Positions 1 through 4,348 of a stretch of DNA of 8,395 nt are shown in pieces. Location of the stretch: the NCBI GenBank assembly GCA_036523795.1, contig DATDDN010000110.1, positions 1-8,395 on the forward strand, written 5' to 3'. The stretch is from 39-52-133 sp036523795 (GTDB lineage: Bacteria; Pseudomonadota; Gammaproteobacteria; Burkholderiales; Gallionellaceae). How positions within the stretch are numbered: position 1 is the first letter of the stretch; every line of letters starts with the position of its first letter. The translations under genes and the position numbers were made by a program. Under the pieces are notes generated by a model. The model was given only the letters and a program-made list of their open reading frames with translations, had not been told where the DNA came from and did no database searches.

Positions 1-48
1 CTCCACTCCGGTGTAACCAGTTCCTCCAACGATGCCAACTTTGATCAC
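1..48 (-). CDS. argC: N-acetyl-gamma-glutamyl-phosphate reductase, N-terminal fragment (cut by window edge)
   Basis: Only the first 16 codons lie in the window, read from position 48 downwards. They begin with a GTG start and give MIKVGIVGGTGYTGVE. The GxxGxTG element is the start of the NAD(P)-binding Rossmann fold of ArgC, the cytoplasmic enzyme that reduces N-acetyl-glutamyl phosphate to the semialdehyde in arginine biosynthesis. An AAGGAG ribosome binding site at 55-60 sits 6 nt before the GTG and supports this start. It follows rpsI on the same strand, an order I recall as common in betaproteobacteria. A strong terminator lies between them, so argC may need its own promoter; the only hint is a TATTAT at 76-81 with no good -35. 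The identification rests on a short but very characteristic motif. Confidence 0.85.
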   Translation of the reverse strand, partial: MIKVGIVGGTGYTGVE

Positions 49-54
49 GAGCAG

Positions 55-60
55 CTCCTT
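55..60 (-). promoter_or_regulatory. ribosome binding site of argC
   Basis: AAGGAG on the minus strand with a 6-nt spacer to the GTG at 48-46. It decides the non-ATG start of argC. Confidence 0.8.
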
Positions 61-85
61 GAATTGAGGATGCGAATAATAAATG

Positions 86-111
86 AAAAAACCGCCCAAA
101 GGCGGTTTTTT
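86..111 (-). terminator. rho-independent terminator after rpsI
   Basis: An 11-bp stem (86-96 with 101-111) and a 4-nt loop. The stem consists of CCGCC/GGCGG flanked by six A and six T, so it has a U-tract on either strand. It lies 17 nt past the rpsI stop codon and is best read as the end of the rplM-rpsI transcript. Its symmetry means it could also stop plus-strand transcription. Confidence 0.88.
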
Positions 112-127
112 CGGCACTTCCAGCGAA

Positions 128-520
128 TTAACGCTTGGAGAATTGCTTGCGGCGACGCGCCTTGCGCAGACCGACTTTCTTACGCTCAACTTCACGTGCA
201 TCGCGGGTCACCAGACCTGCTTTGCTCAGCACCGGCTTCAGCGCTGCATCGTAGTCGATCAGTGCGCGGGTGATGCCGTGACGTACGGCACCAGCCTGGC
301 CGGATTCGCCGCCACCGGTCACGTTGACCAGGATGTCGAACTTGCCGGACATTTCGGTCAGCTCCAGCGGCTGACGCACCACCATGCGGCCTGTCTCACG
401 AGAGAAGAACACGTCCACTGGCTTGTCGTTAACGATGATCTCGCCCTTGCCAGGCTTGATGAACACACGCGCTACTGCGCTCTTGCGACGGCCGGTGCCG
501 TAGTTGTAAGTTACGCTCAT
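128..520 (-). CDS. rpsI: 30S ribosomal protein S9 (uS9)
   Basis: A 130-residue protein, the normal length for bacterial S9. It is a component of the head of the small ribosomal subunit, and its basic C-terminal tail reaches towards the P-site tRNA. Visible signatures are the N-terminal YGTGRRKSAVARVF block, the central GGGESGQAGAVRHGITRAL block that is the family signature, and the C-terminal ERKKVGLRKARRRKQFSKR tail ending in the conserved Ser-Lys-Arg. The ATG at 520 is two bases downstream of the rplM stop (rplM occupies 523-960), so the two genes form a tightly spaced, co-transcribed pair. A hairpin terminator follows at 86-111. Length and signatures are complete, with no sign of damage. 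Confidence 0.98.
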   Translation of the reverse strand: MSVTYNYGTGRRKSAVARVFIKPGKGEIIVNDKPVDVFFSRETGRMVVRQPLELTEMSGKFDILVNVTGGGESGQAGAVRHGITRALIDYDAALKPVLSKAGLVTRDAREVERKKVGLRKARRRKQFSKR

Positions 521-522
521 GA

Positions 523-960
523 TTACGCCTTCAACAGATCAATAGGTTTGGGTTGCTGCGCGCTATGCGGATGCTCGGCGCCAGCGTACACCTTCAGCTT
601 GCGCAGCATGGCGTAGCCCAGCGGGCCCTTGGGCAACATGCCACGAACAGCCTTTTCCAGCACGCGGTGCGGATGACGTCCCAGCAACTTGGTAAAGTTG
701 GTTTCGTAGATACCGCCGGGGTAGCCACTGTGACGGTAGTACATCTTGTCCTGCGCCTTGTTGCCAGTGACACGCAATTTGTCCGCATTCACCACCACGA
801 CGAAATCGCCGGTATCTACGTGCGGAGTGTAAATCGCCTTGTGCTTGCCGCGCAGACGAGCTGCGATCTGGCTGGCCAAGCGGCCCAGTACTTGATCCTT
901 GGCGTCAACCAGGAGCCAGTCATGCTGAACTTCATGCGCTTTAGCGGAAAATGTTTTCAT
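523..960 (-). CDS. rplM: 50S ribosomal protein L13 (uL13)
   Basis: A 145-residue protein close to the usual 142 for L13, an early-assembly protein of the large ribosomal subunit that contacts 23S rRNA. Recognisable blocks are WLLVDAKDQVLGRLAS (residues 15-30), KHKAIYTPHVDTGDFVVVVN (39-58), the YRHSGYPGG signature (75-83), the AVRGMLPKGPLG block (104-115) and the C-terminal AEHPHSAQQP. The reading frame stays open upstream to 1209. I place the start at the ATG at 960 because the family begins MKTF, an AGGAAG lies 4 nt upstream, and a near-consensus promoter is centred near 1020. It is first in an operon with rpsI. In E. coli L13 represses its own operon; whether this short leader does so is unknown. 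Confidence 0.98.
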   Translation of the reverse strand: MKTFSAKAHEVQHDWLLVDAKDQVLGRLASQIAARLRGKHKAIYTPHVDTGDFVVVVNADKLRVTGNKAQDKMYYRHSGYPGGIYETNFTKLLGRHPHRVLEKAVRGMLPKGPLGYAMLRKLKVYAGAEHPHSAQQPKPIDLLKA

Positions 961-1005
961 GGCACTTCCTAATACAAATGAATAAGTAAACTTCGAAGGG
1001 CGCGG

Positions 1006-1035
1006 ATTGTATGCGACTCTTGCCGCCCCTGTCAA
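1006..1035 (-). promoter_or_regulatory. sigma-70 promoter of rplM-rpsI
   Basis: On the minus strand, a perfect -35 TTGACA (1035-1030) and a -10 TACAAT (1011-1006) are separated by 18 bp. The expected transcription start is near 999, which gives a leader of about 40 nt before the rplM ATG at 960. Strong consensus boxes fit a ribosomal protein operon. Confidence 0.85.
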
Positions 1036-1291
1036 ATACTTCATTTTCCCCTGTTCGGGATGAACCGGCCGGGCCCCGGCTGTCATAAAGGCGCAACATA
1101 AACAAAGTACTGTGCACAGCCATTCTAGGCAGCGCATGGGCGACAGATGCACACCGCAATCGCCAGAAGGGGGCTGGCGGTCATCAACAATCAAGCGCAC
1201 ACCGGGCAACCGCCGAACAGCACCTCTCGGCCCACGCCGCCTGAGCCCCCTGTTCCTCCTTTGAACCCGGGAAATCCGTTAGAGCAAGGCT
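1036..1291. other. intergenic stretch, no gene recognised
   Basis: Between the divergent rplM promoter and the repeat element at 1292. I looked at both strands and found no reading frame with family resemblance, no tRNA-like fold and no convincing promoter facing elyC. A GC-rich palindromic patch (CCGGCC-GGGCCCCGG) occurs near 1065-1079. Nothing else is supported. Confidence 0.5.
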
Positions 1292-1416
1292 CGTCATTCC
1301 CGCGCAGGCGGGAATCCAGTTGATTGAAATCTCCCCACGTAGTGGGCCATTGCTGAGGTCTTGTCCGCTTCGCGGAGTGGTTGTCTCGCTGGATTCCCGC
1401 CTGCGCGGGAATGACG
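1292..1416. repeat. 125-bp inverted-repeat element with 28-bp perfect terminal repeats (dRS3-like ends)
   Basis: The left end (1292-1319) and right end (1389-1416) are perfect 28-bp inverted copies. Each end is itself a hairpin of the form ATTCCC-N8-GGGAAT, the same layout as the dRS3 repeats known from Neisseria. The 69-bp centre holds two further small hairpins, CCCAC-gta-GTGGG (1334-1346) and TCCGC-ttc-GCGGA (1364-1376). No coding capacity is evident. It may be a REP-doublet or a MITE-like non-autonomous element; no obvious target-site duplication flanks it, so I cannot tell which. Confidence 0.8.
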
Positions 1417-1439
1417 GTGCTAATGGATTATTTGGGTTA

Positions 1440-1469
1440 AACGCGCATGCAGTATGATGCGCGTTTTTT
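1440..1469 (+). terminator. hairpin plus T-tract immediately upstream of the elyC-like gene
   Basis: AACGCGCAT (1440-1448) pairs perfectly with ATGCGCGTT (1457-1465) across an 8-nt loop and is followed by six T (1464-1469). It has the form of an intrinsic terminator read on the plus strand, yet the next start codon is at 1479. It also contains TATGAT (1453-1458), a good -10 box, with a weak TTTGGG (1431-1436) 16 bp upstream. It may therefore be an operator or promoter palindrome, an attenuator, or a block to transcription leaving the repeat element. Function is unresolved. Confidence 0.5.
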
Positions 1470-1478
1470 GCGCCCATC

Positions 1479-2231
1479 ATGTCCTGGTTCCTCACCAATC
1501 TGATCAACACCGTCCTGCTGCCCCCGCTCAACCTGCTGGTCGTGGCGCTGCTCGGCCTGATGCTGTGGCGACGGCACCCGCGCCTTGCCTATGGCCTGCT
1601 GGCCGGCGCCTTTGCCCTGCTGTGGCTGCTCTCCACGCCGTTCGTGGCCGAATCCCTGCTGCAAAGCCTGGAGCCGCCTGCGCTGAACATCCGTAGCGAC
1701 AACCTGCCGGTCGCCGACGCCATCGTGGTGATCGGCGGCGGCACCAATTTCTATGCGCCGGAATACGGCGGCGACACGGTCAGCCACGCCACCCTGCAGC
1801 GCCTGCGCTACGCGGCCCGCCTGTACCGCGAAACCGCCAAGCCGGTGCTGGTGAGCGGAGGCAAGCCACTCGGCAATGCCACCTCGGAAGCACAGCAGAT
1901 GCGCAACGTCCTGGAACAGGAATTCCGCATCCCGGTGCAGTGGAGCGAGGATGAGTCCCGCAACACCCTTGAAAACGCCCGCTACAGCTACCGCGTGCTG
2001 CAGCAATACGGCATCCGCCGCATCTACCTGGTCACCCACGCCTGGCACATGCCGCGCGCGCGGCAGGCCTTCGAGTCCGCCGGGTTCGAGGTGATCCCAG
2101 CGCCTACCGTTTTCACCACCCGCTACCAGATCGACCTGCTGGCCTGGGTGCCAAGCGCCGAAGGTCTGCGTGACAGCCGCATATACTTGCACGAGCAGAT
2201 CGGCCGGCTGTGGTATCGGTTAAAATCCTGA
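1479..2231 (+). CDS. elyC: ElyC/YdcF-type DUF218 inner-membrane protein
   Basis: A 250-residue protein. Two hydrophobic segments at about residues 5-30 and 37-57 predict an N-terminal membrane hairpin, followed by a DUF218 domain (about 78-240). Visible DUF218 motifs are DAIVVIGGG (80-88), VSGG (125-128), SEA (136-138), ESRNTLENA (159-167) and THAWHMPRA (186-194). This layout matches E. coli ElyC, a factor for envelope and peptidoglycan integrity at low temperature that affects use of the undecaprenyl lipid carrier. The N-terminal pattern, including TVLLPPLNLL, resembles ElyC and supports this ATG, although there is no clear Shine-Dalgarno sequence and a T-rich hairpin sits about 10 nt upstream. 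DUF218 proteins also include YdcF and SanA, and the biochemical activity is unknown. The family call is firm; the orthologue name is less so. Confidence 0.85.
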   Translation: MSWFLTNLINTVLLPPLNLLVVALLGLMLWRRHPRLAYGLLAGAFALLWLLSTPFVAESLLQSLEPPALNIRSDNLPVADAIVVIGGGTNFYAPEYGGDTVSHATLQRLRYAARLYRETAKPVLVSGGKPLGNATSEAQQMRNVLEQEFRIPVQWSEDESRNTLENARYSYRVLQQYGIRRIYLVTHAWHMPRARQAFESAGFEVIPAPTVFTTRYQIDLLAWVPSAEGLRDSRIYLHEQIGRLWYRLKS

Positions 2232-2256
2232 GCATAGAGGCTCCAACCACCCTGCT

Positions 2257-2371
2257 GTCGTTCCTGCGAAAGCGGGAATCCGGCAAACTGGATCCCCGCC
2301 TTCACCCGCAAGGGGTAGGCCGGGGTTGTAAGAGGCTAAAGCCACAACAACACCCGCTCAGCGGGGATGAC
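2257..2371 (+). repeat. bipartite palindromic repeat element, copy with long right arm
   Basis: A short hairpin (2257-2281, GTTCC...GGGAA type) is joined by a short spacer to a long arm (about 2288-2371). In the long arm the CCCGC/GCGGG stem encloses a loop of about 55 nt. That loop contains an internal hairpin: GTTGT (2325-2329), GGCT-AA-AGCC (2334-2343) and ACAAC. Positions 2295-2370 align without gaps to the minus strand of 5622-5697 at 60 of 76 positions. The element fills most of the gap between the elyC-like gene and the yhfA-like gene, ending about 7 nt before the latter's ribosome binding site, so any yhfA promoter must lie within it or upstream of it. Confidence 0.8.
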
Positions 2372-2390
2372 ACCAAAGAAAGGTCATAAC

Positions 2391-2807
2391 ATGAAAGCAC
2401 GCGTCAAATGGGTAGAACAGGTCGCATTCCTGGGTGAAAGCGAGAGCGGTCATGCCGTATTGATGGACGGCGCCCCCGCTGCCGGCGGGCGCAACCTCGG
2501 CCCGCGCCCGATGGAAATGCTGCTGCTGGGCGCTGGCGGCTGCACCAGCTTCGACGTCATCACCATCCTGAAAAAGAGCCGCCAGGCCGTGTCGGACTGC
2601 TTTGTCGAGATCGAAGCCGAACGCGCCGAGACCGACCCCAAGGTGTTCACCAAGATCCACATGCACTTCGTCGTAAAGGGCAAGGACATCAAACCCGAGG
2701 TGGTGGAAAAGGCGATCAAGCTGTCAGCGGAAAAATACTGCTCGGCGTCCATCATGCTGGGCGCTACCGCCGCGATGACTCATGATTTTGAGGTGGTGCA
2801 GGAGTAA
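2391..2807 (+). CDS. yhfA: OsmC/YhfA-family protein
   Basis: A 138-residue cytoplasmic protein of the OsmC/Ohr superfamily, the usual length for the YhfA branch. Ohr and OsmC members are thiol-dependent peroxidases using two cysteines. Both positions are present here: Cys51 in GAGGCTSFDVITIL and Cys117 in AEKYCSASIML. The N-terminal MKARVKWVE...FLGESESGH and PRPMEMLLLGAGGC are close to E. coli YhfA as I remember it. The physiological substrate of YhfA-type members is not established, so peroxidase activity is inference. The start is the ATG at 2391 because GAAAGG ends 7 nt upstream and the family begins at this Met; an in-frame ATG at 2367 lies inside the repeat element. It follows the elyC-like gene on the same strand, and its 3' end converges on coq7 across a repeat cluster. 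Confidence 0.9.
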   Translation: MKARVKWVEQVAFLGESESGHAVLMDGAPAAGGRNLGPRPMEMLLLGAGGCTSFDVITILKKSRQAVSDCFVEIEAERAETDPKVFTKIHMHFVVKGKDIKPEVVEKAIKLSAEKYCSASIMLGATAAMTHDFEVVQE

Positions 2808-2826
2808 GGCTGCTTTCGGCCAGACC

Positions 2827-2918
2827 GTAGGAGCGCAGATTTCTGCGCGATGGCCCGGATCTCTATCGCCCGATGCCCGGAGGGTACAAGAACCCCTTCG
2901 AGGTGAATCGGGCTCCTA
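2827..2918 (+). repeat. GTAGGAGC-family palindromic repeat, long form
   Basis: A 92-bp unit bounded by TAGGAGC (2828-2834) and GCTCCTA (2912-2918). Its first hairpin is GCGCAGA-TT-TCTGCGC. Its second has an outer CCCGAT/ATCGGG stem whose loop carries about 32 extra nt, including a GCCC-gga-GGGT hairpin and an imperfect ACCCC-ttc-GAGGT hairpin. It begins 20 bp past the yhfA-like stop codon. Confidence 0.8.
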
Positions 2919-2933
2919 GCAGACGCCGCCCCC

Positions 2934-2998
2934 GTAGGAGCGCAATTCATTGCGCGATGGTTTTGACGCCGCGATCGCCCGATAAATCGGGCTCCTAC
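2934..2998 (+). repeat. GTAGGAGC-family palindromic repeat, short form
   Basis: A 65-bp unit with perfect 8-bp inverted ends GTAGGAGC and GCTCCTAC. The first hairpin is GCGCAAT-TC-ATTGCGC and the second is CCCGAT-AA-ATCGGG, lacking the loop insertion of the neighbouring unit. Base pairs 6 and 7 of the first stem differ from that unit in a compensatory way (G-C to A-T, A-T to T-A). Confidence 0.82.
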
Positions 2999-3011
2999 CA
3001 AGCCCCCCACT

Positions 3012-3036
3012 GTAGGAGCGCAATTTATTGCCCGAT
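3012..3036 (+). repeat. GTAGGAGC-family half unit
   Basis: GTAGGAGC followed by GCGCAAT-TT-ATTGCCC, the first hairpin only, with one stem mismatch. It ends 20 bp before the coq7 stop codon. With the two units upstream it fills the interval between the convergent yhfA-like and coq7 genes, where no conventional T-tract terminator is visible. The hairpins could serve as bidirectional 3'-end structures. Confidence 0.7.
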
Positions 3037-3055
3037 TGCTGGCTACGGCAGCTCG

Positions 3056-3682
3056 TCAAACCCAGTACGCCGTGCGCGTCATCACCTTGCCGCTCGCGCG
3101 CATCGCGAGTTTCACCGGCAATGGCAGCTCGACGCCACCCAGCTTCACCGCCATATCCGCGTGCTGCACCTCATCCACGTACATCTGCTGCACCACGGCG
3201 CGGCTCTTCTCGTCCTGCGCCGGCAGAGACGCCAGATGGCTTTGCAGGTGAGCGCCTACCTGGCGTTCAGTCTCGGCCAGGAAGCCCAGGTTCCACTTGT
3301 CGCCCAGCAGGCCGGCAAATGCGCCGATGGCCAGCGAACTCGTGTACCACACGGGATTGAGGAAGCTCAGGCGCCCGCCCAGCTCTTGCACGCGGCGCGA
3401 GGTCCAGGCCAGATGCTCGGTTTCTTCCTGCGCCGCCTGCTCCAGCTTGTGCTGCACCTCGGGGTCGCGCGCGGTGAGCGCCTGCCCCTGATACAGGGCC
3501 TGCGCGCAGATCTCGCCACAATGATTGATGCGCATCAGCGCAGCGGCATGCTTCTTCTCCGCCTCGCTCATCGCATGATCGGGCAATACCGCATCGGGAT
3601 GCGGCCGCACGCTGTGAGCCTCGCTGAACAACGTGCGCAAACCGCGGTCAAATCCGATAATCAAAATATCCAGGTTCAGCAT
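3056..3682 (-). CDS. coq7: Coq7-type ubiquinone hydroxylase (2-polyprenyl-3-methyl-6-methoxy-1,4-benzoquinone monooxygenase)
   Basis: A 208-residue protein of the Coq7/Cat5 ferritin-like di-iron family, full length for the betaproteobacterial form. It performs the C6 hydroxylation of the ubiquinone precursor, the step done by the flavoprotein UbiF in E. coli. The six expected di-iron ligands are visible: Glu57 (NHCGEICAQALYQGQ), Glu87 and His90 (EETEHL), Glu139 (ETERQVGAHL), and Glu171 with His174 (VDEVQHAD). A hydrophobic SSLAIGAFAGLLG segment (115-127) is consistent with membrane association. The ATG at 3682 has an AGAGG about 6 nt upstream. It starts only 15 nt after the ccdB stop codon, with no promoter visible between them, so it is probably transcribed together with ccdAB. 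The family call is firm; the operon is inference. Confidence 0.95.
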   Translation of the reverse strand: MLNLDILIIGFDRGLRTLFSEAHSVRPHPDAVLPDHAMSEAEKKHAAALMRINHCGEICAQALYQGQALTARDPEVQHKLEQAAQEETEHLAWTSRRVQELGGRLSFLNPVWYTSSLAIGAFAGLLGDKWNLGFLAETERQVGAHLQSHLASLPAQDEKSRAVVQQMYVDEVQHADMAVKLGGVELPLPVKLAMRASGKVMTRTAYWV

Positions 3683-3693
3683 ATCAACCTCTT

Positions 3694-3707
3694 GTATTCA
3701 GTATTCA
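3694..3707 (-). repeat. 7-bp tandem duplication at the ccdB stop codon
   Basis: On the minus strand TGAATAC occurs twice in a row, and the second copy supplies the ccdB TGA stop (3700-3698). With one copy, ccdB would read seven codons further and end overlapping the coq7 ATG. This is a direct observation; whether the duplication is recent or ancestral cannot be told from one sequence. Confidence 0.8.
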
Positions 3708-4009
3708 CCAATGACTTTGTCTATTGCGGGCCTGATCTTTGCGCGATCCGTCATACTCAATCTCGCAACAGGCACCTTGAGTCTTGCAGCGTCAATGGCA
3801 AAGATTTCGTCCGTTGACAGCACAAATGCACCCTGACCGGGCACCTCGACCAAGGGCGCCATGATTTCTACTGGCTGTGCATTGTCTCGCAGTGGGATCA
3901 CAACCGTCGCACCGGTTTTGCTGGTGATGTGATCATTTTGCACGGAGACGAGATAGGGAATTTCGGCCTTCTTCAAGCCCGGGTTCGGGTAGATATCGAA
4001 TTGTGCCAC
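3698..4009 (-). CDS. ccdB: CcdB-family toxin
   Basis: A 103-residue protein, the size of plasmid F CcdB (101), which poisons DNA gyrase in the cytoplasm. Matching features are the MAQFDIYPNP start, the YLVSVQNDHI strand (19-28), TVVIPL (35-40), LVEVPGQGAFVLSTDEIFAI (53-72) and the LSMTDRAKIRPAID helix (84-97). The start must be the GTG at 4009: the ATG at 4013 overlapping the ccdA stop is in another frame. The gene starts 3 nt after ccdA, as expected of a toxin-antitoxin pair. The C-terminus reads VIGEY. F CcdB ends in Trp-Gly-Ile, residues needed for gyrase killing, so the toxic tail is altered and a 7-bp duplication sits exactly there. It could be a functional variant, a weakened toxin, or a gyrase-independent relative. 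Confidence 0.85.
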   Translation of the reverse strand: MAQFDIYPNPGLKKAEIPYLVSVQNDHITSKTGATVVIPLRDNAQPVEIMAPLVEVPGQGAFVLSTDEIFAIDAARLKVPVARLSMTDRAKIRPAIDKVIGEY

Positions 4010-4012
4010 GCA

Positions 4013-4264
4013 TCAAATCCGTTCAAAGTCCGCGCCCGCCAAGCCGGTCTTGGCCATATCTGCACCATGCGCTCGCAACGCATCCGCATTGCGTTCAGCC
4101 CACGAGCGGTTTTCCAGCTCCTCCAGCAGCCGAACCAACAATTGCTCAGCCTGCGCCGAAAGATTCACCTGTCTCTTGTACGGCTCAAATCGGTCAAGCA
4201 GATCCTGATTGATCGACAAGGATAAACGTCCTTTTCTGGACGATACTTCGCGGATCACTTTCAT
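4013..4264 (-). CDS. ccdA: CcdA-family antitoxin
   Basis: An 83-residue protein directly upstream of ccdB. CcdA antitoxins have an N-terminal ribbon-helix-helix DNA-binding domain and a flexible C-terminus that wraps and neutralises CcdB. Here residues 13-18 (RLSLSI) suit the DNA-binding strand, with helices over about 19-50. The C-terminal part (ENRSWAERNADALRAHGADM...GLAGADFERI) parallels the CcdA tail as I recall it, including the conserved Trp55 followed by charged residues and the final G-x-x-A-D-F pattern. GGGGAAGG lies 4 nt before the ATG at 4264. A palindrome and a promoter lie directly upstream, which fits autorepression by the CcdAB complex. It lies 84 nt downstream of an FGE-fold gene on the same strand, with no hairpin terminator between them. 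Confidence 0.82.
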   Translation of the reverse strand: MKVIREVSSRKGRLSLSINQDLLDRFEPYKRQVNLSAQAEQLLVRLLEELENRSWAERNADALRAHGADMAKTGLAGADFERI

Positions 4265-4283
4265 GTTGCCTTCCCCATTGGCA

Positions 4284-4311
4284 ATTAATGCGCATAATAA
4301 TACGCATTAAT
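4284..4311 (-). promoter_or_regulatory. putative ccdAB operator palindrome
   Basis: A perfect 9-bp inverted repeat, ATTAATGCG (4284-4292) and CGCATTAAT (4303-4311), with a 10-bp AT-rich centre that contains the candidate -10 box. A further TACGCA direct repeat (4301-4306 and 4311-4316) overlaps its right half. The position just before ccdA fits the known autoregulation of toxin-antitoxin operons by ribbon-helix-helix antitoxins; binding itself is inference. Confidence 0.6.
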
Positions 4312-4324
4312 ACGCACGAGTCAA
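4297..4324 (-). promoter_or_regulatory. candidate sigma-70 promoter of ccdA-ccdB(-coq7)
   Basis: On the minus strand, -35 TTGACT (4324-4319) and -10 TATTAT (4302-4297) are 16 bp apart. The -10 box lies inside the operator palindrome, the usual arrangement for a repressed toxin-antitoxin promoter. Confidence 0.6.
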
Positions 4325-4348
4325 TTGACGAGTTTTTAAATCAAGGCG

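Noticed and set aside
83..972. Long plus-strand frames opposite rpsI and rplM (83-616 and 553-972).
   Set aside because: They mirror the strongly conserved ribosomal protein genes on the other strand and show no family resemblance of their own.
961..1209. An 83-residue N-terminal extension of rplM up to 1209.
   Set aside because: L13 starts at MKTF with a good ribosome binding site, and a near-consensus promoter lies inside the extension.
1437..2192. A 251-codon minus-strand frame opposite the elyC-like gene.
   Set aside because: The plus-strand product has clear DUF218 motifs and membrane segments; the mirror frame is a low-complexity Gln/Gly/His/Val-rich shadow typical of GC-rich genes.
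2827..3036. The regularly spaced repeats as a CRISPR array.
   Set aside because: The units vary in length and orientation and are internally palindromic. They lack uniform spacers, and no cas genes are present.
2873..3817. A 314-codon plus-strand frame across the repeats, coq7 and ccdB.
   Set aside because: It runs through palindromic repeats and opposite two well-supported genes, and its composition is not protein-like.
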